From Shewanella pealeana ATCC 700345 (lineage in GTDB: Bacteria > Pseudomonadota > Gammaproteobacteria > Enterobacterales > Shewanellaceae): 64,000 nt of DNA. This document shows positions 55,644 through 64,000 of this stretch, in pieces; position 1 is the first letter of the stretch, and each line of letters opens with the position of its first letter. The stretch is taken from contig NC_009901.1 of assembly GCF_000018285.1 (NCBI RefSeq), positions 929,001 through 993,000 of the forward strand, given 5' to 3'. The notes under the pieces were generated by a model, which was given only the letters and a program-made list of their open reading frames with translations, had not been told where the DNA came from and did not search any database. The position numbers and the translations under genes were made by a program.

Positions 55644-57851
55644 TCGGGTGTAGGCCTGGCAGATATTCTGCTCACCAGTCTGTTTTGCCCGCTTTAGGGC
55701 CACTTCGGCATTGGCAATAAACTGCTCAAGATCTTGTCCCTCTTGATAGGAGGCGATGCCGATGCAGATCCCTTCACCTAGTCCATTGTCGGTCAGTTTA
55801 TTGAGAGTCTCAATGGCGAAGTAGTGCGCCTGATCTGAGTCTGTATCGGGCAATACCACGATAAGCTTACCGAGCTGCCAATGGGACATTTGGTAGCGGT
55901 GTGGCAAGTCTCGTAGTAAATGGATCTCGACCTCTTTTTGACGAGATTCAAGCTGGCCAATATCACTCATATGGCTCAACATATCTTCGGCGCTGATATC
56001 TATCATGAGCAAGCTGGAGAAGTCTTTACAGTGTTGGCTTAAATTGTTGAAGTATCTTTCCAGATCGCCTTTGTGGTTGAAGATAGTACTCCTATGGGGG
56101 ACTAAGCCACTGGCGCCTCTATTAGCGGGATCGAGTCTCGCTTGCTCGAAAGTACAGAGAATAAACTCTAGCTCCCCGCCGCTGTCTAGGTGGCCTTTCA
56201 AGGTTGTTTGCAGGCAGGTCTCTTCCTTATGACCAATCTGAGCAAATACAGGCCCTTTCCAAGTGCCTTGAATGATCAACTGTTGCGCTATTTGCGGCCA
56301 ATGGTTGCTAAAGTCCTCACTTAATAAGTGGGTAACATTTAGCGCTTCATCATCTTCAATTTGAAGCAAGGTATTGAAAGCGTTATTTGACTTAACCACA
56401 ATGCCTTTGGGATCGGTCAATACACAGGCCATGGGACCATCGTTAAGTAAGAAGTTTAACATCGCCTCTTTTTGGCTTTGTTTTAGCTCGCTAATATCTT
56501 CAAAAGTGACCAGCATATAGCGACGTTTTTTATCTATGCCCATTTCAATACGAACACGGATCTTAAGCCAGGTATCGGGTTCAACTTCAGAGTTGAGCTC
56601 ACTTTGCCAGTGCTGGACTGTGTCCATCTGCTGCAAAAATTCATTATATTGATCATCATTCAAATTAAGAATGCGTTGTAAACTACGATCTGACAGTTCA
56701 TCGATAGGCAGTGCCAGCAGTTTAGATACAGTAGGGTTAGCGGTTAGCACTCGGCCGCTATCGTTAGTAATGAGGCAACCGACATCACTATCGAATAAAC
56801 GGTTAGTCATTTCAATACTGAACTCACGGGAGCGCTGTACTAATCGGTACGCATGGGTCAAGAAGATGACTAAGCTGACCAATAGCGTTAGCAGTATCGC
56901 CCCTGCAATCAGGATATTGCGCCATTGGGAGAATTTTGCAGCTATGTCTTCATTCTTGATATAAGACACTAAAAAATACTCGCGACGGGTTTCATACTGA
57001 GTCGTTAGCTCTACCTTCAAATAAACGAAAGTGGCAACATCACCGTGGAACTGGCCGAAATTGCTCATGGCCATCTTGCGCCAAAGGGCGGGGTAAGACT
57101 GCTTCAAGCTGCCGCCCATGGTTTCAGGTAATCGGCTAATGTTGGGTTTTGACTGGGCTCCAGCATAGAGTAAGCCTTGGGTATCTAACATCATTAGCGG
57201 CGCCTGTTTACTCGAGTAGGCGGGTTTTATGCTTTTGAGCATTTTCGACATCGAGTTATAGGTAACTAGGTAGCCTCGAATGCTCTGATCGGGGTTTTCA
57301 AGCCATGCAAACTGATACATGAAGGGCTCAAGCTTGCCGTTAATCGGAGTAAATTCAAGTGGTGAGGTGTAAATCTCATTGCCGCCCATATTGCGGGTAG
57401 CACCGAGTAATGCGGGAGGGAGGCTCTCCTTGCCAAAATCATTACTGGTGGCAAATCTGTGCAGGCCTTGTGGATCGTACAGGGCTATTCCTAACAATTC
57501 AGGGACGTTATCGACTAAGATATCCCAGTTAGCGAGTAACTTAGCTTGGTTTTCAGGGCTCGGTAGCGCAAGGTAATGTTTAAGCAGTTCTGACTTTGCA
57601 AACATCTGGGTTCTAAACTGCTGGAAAGTCACTTTATCTGAGATTAACGCGCCAACTGCTTGCAGTTCGCTGTATCTTTGGGTTGCCCAGTCTTCCTGCA
57701 AACGCCTTTCACCTAAGGTGATAATGATATTCGTCAGTATGATCACCGACACAAGCAGCATACAGAGCTGACTAGCGGCGGCTATAATACGAGCTTGGGA
57801 CCAATGGATCCCCTGGGCACTTATCAATAAAGGTAGTTTGCGGGTTAGCAT
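55632..57851 (-). CDS. Membrane sensor with PAS domains and degenerate GGDEF
   Basis: 739 residues. A transmembrane helix (about 23-45), a periplasmic sensor of about 270 residues resembling a double-Cache domain, a second helix (about 315-335, 'ILIAGAILLTLLVSLVIFL'), then two PAS domains ('DVGCLITNDSGRVLTANPT' and 'GPMACVLTDPKGIVVKSNN') and a C-terminal GGDEF-fold. The catalytic signature is missing: 'MSHWQLGKLIVVLPD' stands where RYGGDEF should be, and the DxLTGLxNR element is also lost. It should be a non-catalytic receptor acting through protein contacts. The final codons are part of a tandem repeat. Confidence 0.85.
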   Translation of the reverse strand: MLTRKLPLLISAQGIHWSQARIIAAASQLCMLLVSVIILTNIIITLGERRLQEDWATQRYSELQAVGALISDKVTFQQFRTQMFAKSELLKHYLALPSPENQAKLLANWDILVDNVPELLGIALYDPQGLHRFATSNDFGKESLPPALLGATRNMGGNEIYTSPLEFTPINGKLEPFMYQFAWLENPDQSIRGYLVTYNSMSKMLKSIKPAYSSKQAPLMMLDTQGLLYAGAQSKPNISRLPETMGGSLKQSYPALWRKMAMSNFGQFHGDVATFVYLKVELTTQYETRREYFLVSYIKNEDIAAKFSQWRNILIAGAILLTLLVSLVIFLTHAYRLVQRSREFSIEMTNRLFDSDVGCLITNDSGRVLTANPTVSKLLALPIDELSDRSLQRILNLNDDQYNEFLQQMDTVQHWQSELNSEVEPDTWLKIRVRIEMGIDKKRRYMLVTFEDISELKQSQKEAMLNFLLNDGPMACVLTDPKGIVVKSNNAFNTLLQIEDDEALNVTHLLSEDFSNHWPQIAQQLIIQGTWKGPVFAQIGHKEETCLQTTLKGHLDSGGELEFILCTFEQARLDPANRGASGLVPHRSTIFNHKGDLERYFNNLSQHCKDFSSLLMIDISAEDMLSHMSDIGQLESRQKEVEIHLLRDLPHRYQMSHWQLGKLIVVLPDTDSDQAHYFAIETLNKLTDNGLGEGICIGIASYQEGQDLEQFIANAEVALKRAKQTGEQNICQAYTRLLT

Positions 57852-57976
57852 GTATCGAATTTGATGACAGTTATTATGCTCAGCATCTTAACACGAATTA
57901 ACCCTCTAACCAGTGTTTGTTAATTGCAATTTAACAAGAGCTTCGGGCGTTTCTCTGGCTTTTTGTTAATATAGGA

Positions 57977-58585
57977 TTAACCGACGATATCCAGTTGTCG
58001 CTGTTTAAAGCTAGCACCTCTGCTTTCGACTATCTTACGGCATGCTTGGATATCGACACCTTCTAAGCCATTGATCGCGGAGACCTGCACATCCTTAATA
58101 TACTGAGGTGCAAGCTTAATAAATTCGAGTAGGGCAGGATAAGCACCGGCCAGCTTGGGACGGCAATGCTGTTGATATAGCGCCTCGGTATCGGCATTGA
58201 GTGAAATCGACAGGCTATCAACACAAGTGGCAAGCTCTGGCAAGATATTGCGTCTGTGGAACAGGTTTCCTAGTCCATCGGTATTGACCCTGATCCTGCC
58301 GCCTCGCAGCTTAATCTCTTTCGCGACCTCGAGTAGAGTGGTTAAATTTAACGTTGGCTCGCCATAACCACAAAACACATATTCATCAAATTCTGACACA
58401 TCACCCAATTGCGCAATTAGCTCCTGGCTCTTAGGTTGACGATTAAGGTCAAGTTGATATTGGTGCACCTGTTTACTGCCATTATGTTTCGGGCAAAATT
58501 GGCATCTTAAGGTGCAACGACCGGTAATATTGAGATAGCGGCTATCACGGATATCGTAAACGAGTGTGGCTTGGTTGTCGGTCAT
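57977..58585 (-). CDS. TatD-linked radical SAM protein
   Basis: ATG at 58585 preferred; a GTG at 58612 is in frame. 202 residues. The radical SAM cluster motif is 'CTLRCQFC' (CxxxCxxC, about residues 25-32), with 'YVFCGYGEPTLN' as the GGEP-like SAM-binding element and 'RVNTDGLGN' further on. The short QueE-like fold fits the TatD-associated radical SAM family; tatD is often next door or fused but is not seen here. Chemistry unknown. Confidence 0.85.
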   Translation of the reverse strand: MTDNQATLVYDIRDSRYLNITGRCTLRCQFCPKHNGSKQVHQYQLDLNRQPKSQELIAQLGDVSEFDEYVFCGYGEPTLNLTTLLEVAKEIKLRGGRIRVNTDGLGNLFHRRNILPELATCVDSLSISLNADTEALYQQHCRPKLAGAYPALLEFIKLAPQYIKDVQVSAINGLEGVDIQACRKIVESRGASFKQRQLDIVG

Positions 58586-58688
58586 GAGCGTGTTTATCGA
58601 GAGATGATGCACAAGAGCATAATGGTTCAGGCTGCATAAATCTGTCTGCTAGATCGAATTCTCTAATATAGGGCGTGTGAAGGTGCAT

Positions 58689-58719
58689 TAAAAAGGGAGA
58701 CTCAATGTCTCCCTTTTTT
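58689..58719. terminator. Terminator, probably of the RND operon
   Basis: AAAAAGGGAGAC and GTCTCCCTTTTTT pair around TCAAT. On the left there is no + strand gene to end, while on the - strand the RND operon would run into it if the IS were absent. The IS copy lies between them. Confidence 0.75.
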
Positions 58720-58730
58720 AAATTGGCTTA

Positions 58731-58754
58731 TGTCCCGTCCTGAGATAAGTTGAC
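58731..58754 (+). repeat. IS left inverted repeat
   Basis: Begins TGTCCCGTCC; complements the right end with five mismatches. Confidence 0.88.
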
Positions 58755-58771
58755 ACATTGGAGACTTATCT

Positions 58772-59155
58772 ATGAAACCTTCAGGTTCTATCAGCAATAA
58801 ACGTACTCAGCGTGATTACACATTAGGCTTTAAATTAGCCGTCGTCAGCCAAGTAGAAAAAGGCGAGCTGACCTATAAGCAAGCTCAAGACCACTATGGT
58901 ATCCAAGGAAGAAGTACCGTCCTTACATGGTTACGAAAGCATGGTAGATTAGACTGGTCCCAGCCTATTGAGCACTCTCCTATGTCTAAATCTAAAGAAA
59001 CGCCAGCCCAGAAAATTAAGCGATTGGAGAAGCAAGTCTCTAATCTAGAAATGAAAAACATGATTTATGGCGATATGGTCGAGTTGCTTAAAAACGAATA
59101 CGGCATCGATTTAGAAAAAAAGTACTTAGCCGAACGCTCTGGTTCGCCAAAGTAA
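58772..59155 (+). CDS. IS3-family transposase OrfA
   Basis: 127 residues: helix-turn-helix DNA-binding part ('YTLGFKLAVVSQVEKGELTYKQAQDHYGI') followed by a leucine-zipper-like coiled coil ('KIKRLEKQVSNLEMKNMIYGDMVELL'). It ends after the slippery site; without frameshifting this is the regulatory product. Confidence 0.92.
   Translation: MKPSGSISNKRTQRDYTLGFKLAVVSQVEKGELTYKQAQDHYGIQGRSTVLTWLRKHGRLDWSQPIEHSPMSKSKETPAQKIKRLEKQVSNLEMKNMIYGDMVELLKNEYGIDLEKKYLAERSGSPK
59115..59122 (+). promoter_or_regulatory. A7G -1 frameshift site
   Basis: AAAAAAAG near the end of orfA. A -1 slip enters an open frame that joins the orfB frame without a stop, giving the fused OrfAB transposase as usual in IS3 elements. 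Confidence 0.88.
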
Positions 59156-60000
59156 AAGGCACCATAAAGTTAGCCACAGCGAGTCGGCAGTTCAACTTAT
59201 CTAGACAAGCAATTTATCAATGGAAACAACGCAGAACGGCAAAAGCTGAAACGCTTAAACCTGTGATGAAGATGGTCATGTATTGGCGCCAGTTTATGCC
59301 TAGAGTGGGGACGCGCAAGCTCTACCAGCTCATCAAGCCACAACTGATAGAACAAGGGATAAAGCTCGGTAGAGATGGGTTATTTCAGTATTTGAAGCAA
59401 CAAAATATGCTGGTAAAACCCAGAAAAAATTACACTAAAACGACCAATAGCCATCACTGGCTAAGAAAGTATCCCAACTTACTAAAAGACAGAGCGGTCA
59501 AGCGTGTTGAAGAGGTGCTCGTTAGCGATATCACCTACGTGAAATCAGATGAGGGGACGCACTATTTGTCTCTGGTAACAGATGCGTACTCAAGAAAGAT
59601 AATGGGATATGAGTTAAGCCATGAAATGAAAGCTTGTGACGTGGTCAAAGCATTGAATATGACGATAAAGAATCGTCAGACAACAGGCGATGCCATTCAC
59701 CACTCAGATAGAGGGATGCAGTACTGCTCAGCTGAGTACCAGGAGACGTTAGCGGCAAATGGTATTACTCCGTCCATGACAGATGGATATGACTGCTACC
59801 AAAATGCACTTGCAGAGCGGGTTAATGGGATTTTGAAGCACGAGTTTTTGCTTTATCGCTGCCGTACGATGAAGGAGCTCGATATGTTAATCAAAGAGTC
59901 GATAGAGACTTATAACCATTTAAGGCCGCATCTTAGTTTAGGGATGAAAACCCCTAATGAAGTACATAAAAAAGCCAGTCGGGAGTTCCAACTGGCTTAA
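59121..60000 (+). CDS. IS3-family transposase OrfB (DDE catalytic part, made as OrfAB)
   Basis: The frame is open from the slippery site; the first ATG is at 59263 (245 residues from there). An HTH_21-like part ('PRVGTRKLYQLIKPQLIEQG') precedes the integrase core: 'VSDITYV' with the first Asp, 'AIHHSDRGMQYCS' with the second Asp, and 'QNALAERVNGILKHEF' with the Glu, the DDE triad. 'YNHLRPHLSLGMKTPNEVH' ends the core. Complete, so transposition-competent by sequence. Confidence 0.9.
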
Positions 60001-60008
60001 TAAAAACC

Positions 60009-60032
60009 GTCAACCTATTTTAGGACTAGACA
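60009..60032 (+). repeat. IS right inverted repeat
   Basis: Ends GGACTAGACA; flanked by the TTA target duplication. Confidence 0.88.
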
Positions 60033-60038
60033 TTATGA

Positions 60039-63000
60039 CTATATCGAAGCTTGATCAGACTTAGGTTGCCACCACCAGTGGAAGAAGCGGCTAAAGCCTC
60101 GCTTCACATCGTCCAATATGATGTAAAGAATAGGTACCAAGATTAAGGTGACCACAGTCGAGAACAAAATACCGAATGCCAATGATGCTGCCATAGGGAT
60201 CACAATCTGTGCCTGTAGGCTTCGTTCTAGCAAGATGGGCACTAAGCCCACAAAGGTGGTCAGTGAAGTCAGTATAATCGCCCTGAAACGATAGCAGCCT
60301 GAATTGACCGCGGCCTTGATGATGCTATGACCTTCGGCGCGTGCACGGTTAACAAAGTCGACCAAGATAAGCGAGTCGTTCACCACTACACCGGCTAGTG
60401 CCACTATGCCACAGAGGCTCAAGATACTCATATTCAGTCCGAGGATGAAGTGGCCGAATAGGGCGCCAATCATACCGAATGGGATCACCGACATGATGAT
60501 CAGTGGCTGACTATAAGATTTCAGCGGGATTGCCATCAGGGCATAGATGGTGAACAGCGCGAAGAAGAAACCTTGTAGCAGGCTAATCAGGGCGCTTTGC
60601 TCATCGGCACTGCCGCCATCGAGTGCGGTTGAGATATTAGGGTACTTAGCCTGCAACGCGGGTAGGAAGTCCTTTTGGATTTCGCTGACGACTTTAGATG
60701 GCTCAACCTTATTGGTATCGGCGTTGGCGATAATGCTAATTGCACGGCGACCATCGACACGAGTTATCGAAGAGTAGGAGTCACCCAGCTGCAGTTCCGC
60801 TACCGTTGAGAAGGGAACCGACGCACCGCTAGGAGTGCGAATAAGCATATTCTCGAGATGGCCAACGGTGCGACGCTGCTCAAGCGGATAACGCACCATC
60901 ACCTTTACTTCCTCTTTATTACGCAAAATACGCTGGGCTTCATAACCGTAGAAGCCATAACGCACTTGGCGAGCAAGGTCAGACAGCGTCAGCCCTAATG
61001 CTTCGGCTTCTGGACGGATCTTTAGCTTGATCTCTTGGCTGCCAGAGGAGAAGTTATCAGAAATATCATACACGCCTTCATAGCTACGAAGCTTCTGCTT
61101 GAGTTCTTCAGAGGCTTTCGATAGTTGATCTAGGTTACTCGATGTCAGTCTAAAGGAGATATCACCGCCGGCGTCGTTGGTGCTGGCATTGATACTTAAC
61201 TTCTTCACCGCGACGAGCTCTGGCAATTGCTTGCGCCAAGCGCTCGCAATGGCCTCACCATCGACATCGCGATCTTCACCTTTAGTTAGTTCGGCGAATA
61301 GGAAGGCAGAGGTGCGCGAGCTCATATTGATAAAGCTGTGCTTAACCACCGGGTAGCCAACCTCTTGTTCCATCTCATCGTTCATGGCATACAGGGCTTC
61401 TTCAACTTCCTGCACAACTTTAAGGGTATTTTCTTCAGAGCTACCCTCATCCATATCGATATGAACTTGGATGAAGTCAGATGGGATATCGGGGAAGAAC
61501 ACCCAGCGAACCTGACCACTGATCACCAGCGCGATAGAGAGTATGAGCACCCCAACAAAAACCGCTACCGTATTGTAGCGCTGCACGATACAACGCTCTA
61601 AGAATGGACGGTATTGATTATGAATAAAGTATTGTACCTTGTCATTTAAGCCGGCTTTAAATCGGCCTAGTAATCCAAGCTGCTCTCTGGGCTTACGTGG
61701 TTTCATATGGGCGAGGTGAGCCGGTAAAATCAGTTTTGATTCCACCAAGGAAAACAGCAGACATAAGATCACTATCATGCCGATGGATTTCCAGATAATG
61801 CCTTGAGGCCCGGAGACCATTAACATAGGCATAAAGGCTGCTATGGTGGTTAGTACCCCGAAGGTCGCGGGCATAGCCACTTTCTTGGCTCCTTTGACCA
61901 CGTTCTCTAGGGAGTGGCCATTCTCCTCAATCTCTGTGTAGGCACTTTCGCCGATGACAATGGCGTCATCCACCACTATCCCTAACACCAGAATGAAGGC
62001 AAACAGGGTTAACATATTAATCGATAGCGAGAAGGGTTCTAGCGGCATAAACAGCATGGCGCCGAGGAAACACACCGGCAGCCCCATCATCACCCAGAAG
62101 GCGAGCTTTATCTCTAAAAATAGCGCTAGGATAATAAACACTAGCAGCGCACCATAAAACATGTTGGAAAGCATCATGTTTAAGCGGCCTTTGAGATAGT
62201 GGGTGAGGTCACCCCAAGTATCCAGTTTAGCGCCAGCAGGCAATGCATCACGTTTCTGTTCGATATAACCTTTAACTTGCTCGGAGATATCCAGCGCGTT
62301 TTGATCATCGACACTGAGTACTTCGATGATCGCGGCGGGTTGACCGTTAAAGCGGGTGTACTCTAATCGCTCTTCGAAACTATCGTTAATGGTGGCCACT
62401 TGCGGCAGCATGACTCGGCTACCGTCTGGGCGAGTGCTCACTACGATTTGCGAGAAATCTTCGCCTGTGTAAGCTTGGCCTTTGGTGCGCAGTAAGATGT
62501 CGCCATCTTTAGCGCGAATCGAGCCACCAGGTAGATCGATTGAAGAGTTTTGTACCGCCTGTGCCACCTGTGAGAAAGTCAGGCCATACTCTCTGAGTTT
62601 ATCTTCCGACAGTTCAATGCCTATCTCATATTCTCGTACACCAGTGACTTGAGCTCTGGTGACTGCGGGCAGTAAGGCCACCTCGTCACGTACAGTTTTC
62701 GCCAACTCTTTCATCTCTTGCAGCGACTGATCGCCATAGACTGAAATCCAGATCACATTGTTTTCTGGCTTAATACGAAAAATATTGGGTTTCTCAATAT
62801 TCACCGGAAAGGTGGAGATGGCATCGATGCGCAGTTTGGCTTCATCGAGAATATCTTGCGGATCGTAGCTGTCTTCTACCTCGATAGTGACAGCCCCGAC
62901 CCCTTCACTGGCAACCGAAGAGACCTTCTTGATGCCGTTAATATCTTGAATCGCTTCTTCAATTTTAATATTGATCCCCTCCTCAATTTCTTGAGGGGCG

Positions 63001-63185
63001 GCGCCTGGGTAGGCAACAGAGATCTGTAGATAGTTAAGCTCAAAGGAGGGGAAAATCTCTTTATTAATGATGAGAGTACTAAATAGGCCGCCTATGATTA
63101 AGATCCACATCAGTAGGTTGGCAGCTACATTGTTCTTAGCAAACCAAGCGATAAGCCCTTTTTGGGTGTCGTTTTGGTCGCTCAT
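60039..63185 (-). CDS. RND-family efflux pump, inner-membrane permease
   Basis: 1048 residues of the AcrB/HAE-RND type, with 12 transmembrane helices and two large periplasmic loops. The proton-relay Asp pair lies in TM4 ('ILVLGIVVDDAIVIGESAYTEIEE') and the second half repeats the fold ('LCGIVALAGVVVNDSLILVDFVNRAR'). It exports drugs, detergents or metabolites with an adaptor and an outer-membrane channel. The start codon overlaps the adaptor stop (TAATG). Substrate specificity cannot be read. No tolC-like gene is in the window. Confidence 0.94.
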   Translation of the reverse strand: MSDQNDTQKGLIAWFAKNNVAANLLMWILIIGGLFSTLIINKEIFPSFELNYLQISVAYPGAAPQEIEEGINIKIEEAIQDINGIKKVSSVASEGVGAVTIEVEDSYDPQDILDEAKLRIDAISTFPVNIEKPNIFRIKPENNVIWISVYGDQSLQEMKELAKTVRDEVALLPAVTRAQVTGVREYEIGIELSEDKLREYGLTFSQVAQAVQNSSIDLPGGSIRAKDGDILLRTKGQAYTGEDFSQIVVSTRPDGSRVMLPQVATINDSFEERLEYTRFNGQPAAIIEVLSVDDQNALDISEQVKGYIEQKRDALPAGAKLDTWGDLTHYLKGRLNMMLSNMFYGALLVFIILALFLEIKLAFWVMMGLPVCFLGAMLFMPLEPFSLSINMLTLFAFILVLGIVVDDAIVIGESAYTEIEENGHSLENVVKGAKKVAMPATFGVLTTIAAFMPMLMVSGPQGIIWKSIGMIVILCLLFSLVESKLILPAHLAHMKPRKPREQLGLLGRFKAGLNDKVQYFIHNQYRPFLERCIVQRYNTVAVFVGVLILSIALVISGQVRWVFFPDIPSDFIQVHIDMDEGSSEENTLKVVQEVEEALYAMNDEMEQEVGYPVVKHSFINMSSRTSAFLFAELTKGEDRDVDGEAIASAWRKQLPELVAVKKLSINASTNDAGGDISFRLTSSNLDQLSKASEELKQKLRSYEGVYDISDNFSSGSQEIKLKIRPEAEALGLTLSDLARQVRYGFYGYEAQRILRNKEEVKVMVRYPLEQRRTVGHLENMLIRTPSGASVPFSTVAELQLGDSYSSITRVDGRRAISIIANADTNKVEPSKVVSEIQKDFLPALQAKYPNISTALDGGSADEQSALISLLQGFFFALFTIYALMAIPLKSYSQPLIIMSVIPFGMIGALFGHFILGLNMSILSLCGIVALAGVVVNDSLILVDFVNRARAEGHSIIKAAVNSGCYRFRAIILTSLTTFVGLVPILLERSLQAQIVIPMAASLAFGILFSTVVTLILVPILYIILDDVKRGFSRFFHWWWQPKSDQASI

Positions 63186-64000
63186 TATTGGACCCCTGCG
63201 TTAGCAAGTTGCTTTTCTGTATTCTCGTCTTGAGAGTCTTGGTTAGAGCTAGAATCTTCGCCGACGATCTTTACAATTTGACCATCTTCAACATTGCTCA
63301 GATTGGTCAGAGATACGCGCTCACCATTGTCTAAGCTATCTTTGATATAGACATTTTCTAGATCGGTACGAACTACGTTAACAGAGCGAAGCTCTATGCT
63401 GTTATCGCTATGAACTATGGTGACTTGATTATCTCGAACTAGGTGGCGAGGCAGCTTAACGATGCCCTCTACGGTGCGGCCCTTAATTACAGCGGTAACA
63501 AAGGTGCCGTATTTCAGCGGTAGCTGACCTTCGGCTCGGTGACCTCTAAGGTAAGGATCTTTCACTTCGGCAACTAAGTAAACCATGCGGTTTTCGGCAT
63601 CGATGACGCCTTCGCTACGTACTATCTGGCCTTGCCAAGTGATCACTCGACCAGCGAGATCGGCACTTAAGCTAACATGGGTATCTGGATTGTCGACTGA
63701 CTCTAGATAGGCGAGGTCGTTATTTGACAGCGGCAGTCTGACTTCGGCTATTCGGGTGTCATATAACTCACCTAGATTAGTGCCTAGAGTGACATATTGG
63801 CCAAGGTCAACGTTTCGCGCCTTGATGATGCCATCGAATGGCGCACGAATAACGGTGCGCTCAAGATTGCGTTGTGCGCGTGCGAGGGCTGCTTGCTGGA
63901 ATTTAACATTGGCTTGTTCTTGTTTCAGCTGTGGTAGACGTAGACCTAGTTCTGGCGGAATGCCGCCGTCATAGCCTTTCCAGTCATTCTTAGCGACTTC
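63185..64000 (-). CDS. RND efflux periplasmic adaptor (partial, 5' end beyond the window)
   Basis: The frame is open to the right edge, so the N-terminus is missing; an internal ATG at 63646 is not the start. About 271 residues are visible. 'QLKQEQANVKFQQAALARAQRNLERTVIRAPFDGIIKARNVDLGQYV' (positions about 63780-63920) is the coiled-coil to lipoyl-domain junction of HlyD/AcrA adaptors, followed by beta-barrel and membrane-proximal parts. The C-terminus is polar, with Gln/Asp/Ser. Stop and permease start overlap, so the two are co-translated. Confidence 0.9.
   Translation of the reverse strand, partial: EVAKNDWKGYDGGIPPELGLRLPQLKQEQANVKFQQAALARAQRNLERTVIRAPFDGIIKARNVDLGQYVTLGTNLGELYDTRIAEVRLPLSNNDLAYLESVDNPDTHVSLSADLAGRVITWQGQIVRSEGVIDAENRMVYLVAEVKDPYLRGHRAEGQLPLKYGTFVTAVIKGRTVEGIVKLPRHLVRDNQVTIVHSDNSIELRSVNVVRTDLENVYIKDSLDNGERVSLTNLSNVEDGQIVKIVGEDSSSNQDSQDENTEKQLANAGVQ

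Larger units (their letters stand above)
58731..60032 (+). mobile_element. IS3-family insertion sequence
   Basis: 1302 bases with 24-base terminal inverted repeats (left 58731-58754, right 60009-60032; both begin TGTC and share TCCT and TTGAC, 19 of 24 match). TTA at 58728-58730 and 60033-60035 is a 3-base target duplication. It encodes orfA and orfB with an A7G frameshift signal. Both frames are intact, so it may be active. It is inserted 4 bases past the RND pump stop codon including the duplication. Confidence 0.93.

Noticed and set aside
63185..63646. Adaptor gene starting at 63646
   Set aside because: The frame continues to the window edge with typical HlyD/AcrA sequence, so this ATG is internal.

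Overview
The window looks like the chromosome of a marine gammaproteobacterium, very probably Shewanella. The inference rests on gene order (metK / tkt-epd-pgk-fba; a GltD-formate dehydrogenase fusion next to prfB-lysS), on protein types, on AT-leaning gammaproteobacterial codon use, and on many short-hairpin intergenic repeats. The species cannot be fixed from sequence alone.

Layout. 1-9.3 kb: a small secreted protein, a short GlpD-like oxidoreductase, the chromate transporter ChrA, a 1440-residue formate dehydrogenase fusion (- strand) and a pentapeptide-repeat K+ channel. 9.6-12.3 kb: prfB with its programmed +1 frameshift, then lysS. 12.9-16 kb: a PAS-PAS-GGDEF-EAL protein and RluE. 16.1-22 kb: nagB behind a NagR-type palindrome, an SRPBCC protein, an iodotyrosine-deiodinase-like flavoprotein, a cupin, RlhA and a bPH protein. 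22-27 kb (- strand): csdA-csdE, tas, a MarR-GNAT fusion, yjjX. 27.4-33 kb: sdaC-sdaA (serine uptake and deamination), a GNAT, a DAACS symporter. 33-43 kb: accessory-looking zone with small lipoproteins, a degenerate GGDEF protein, GNATs, an orphan two-TM protein between inverted composite repeats, and a recent tandem duplication of a secreted-protein gene. 43.5-51.3 kb: metK (MetJ-like operator), tkt, epd, pgk, fba. 51.4-55.4 kb: a DUF481 outer-membrane protein, a ToxR/ToxS-like membrane regulator pair and a large unknown membrane protein. 55.6-64 kb: a PAS/degenerate-GGDEF sensor, a TatD-linked radical SAM protein, an IS3-family insertion, and an RND pump with its adaptor, which runs off the right edge.

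The most unusual content is not a protein system but several intergenic repeat families. One follows the terminators of the DAACS symporter and metK genes; its outer stems covary between copies and its loops read CANGGANG, the recognition pattern known for CsrA/RsmA proteins. A second, composite family carries arrays of mini-hairpins with GNA loops plus the same CATGGATG loops, and an inverted pair brackets the orphan two-TM gene. A third family (CCTAGG-rich) abuts gene 3' ends and supplies TAG stop codons. These could be RNA-binding-protein decoys, non-autonomous mobile elements, or both. Other points: an FNR/EtrA-type box far upstream of the c-di-GMP gene, an intact deiodinase-type E-Y-K lid triad, and an apparent in-frame insertion between two Fe-S clusters of the formate dehydrogenase.
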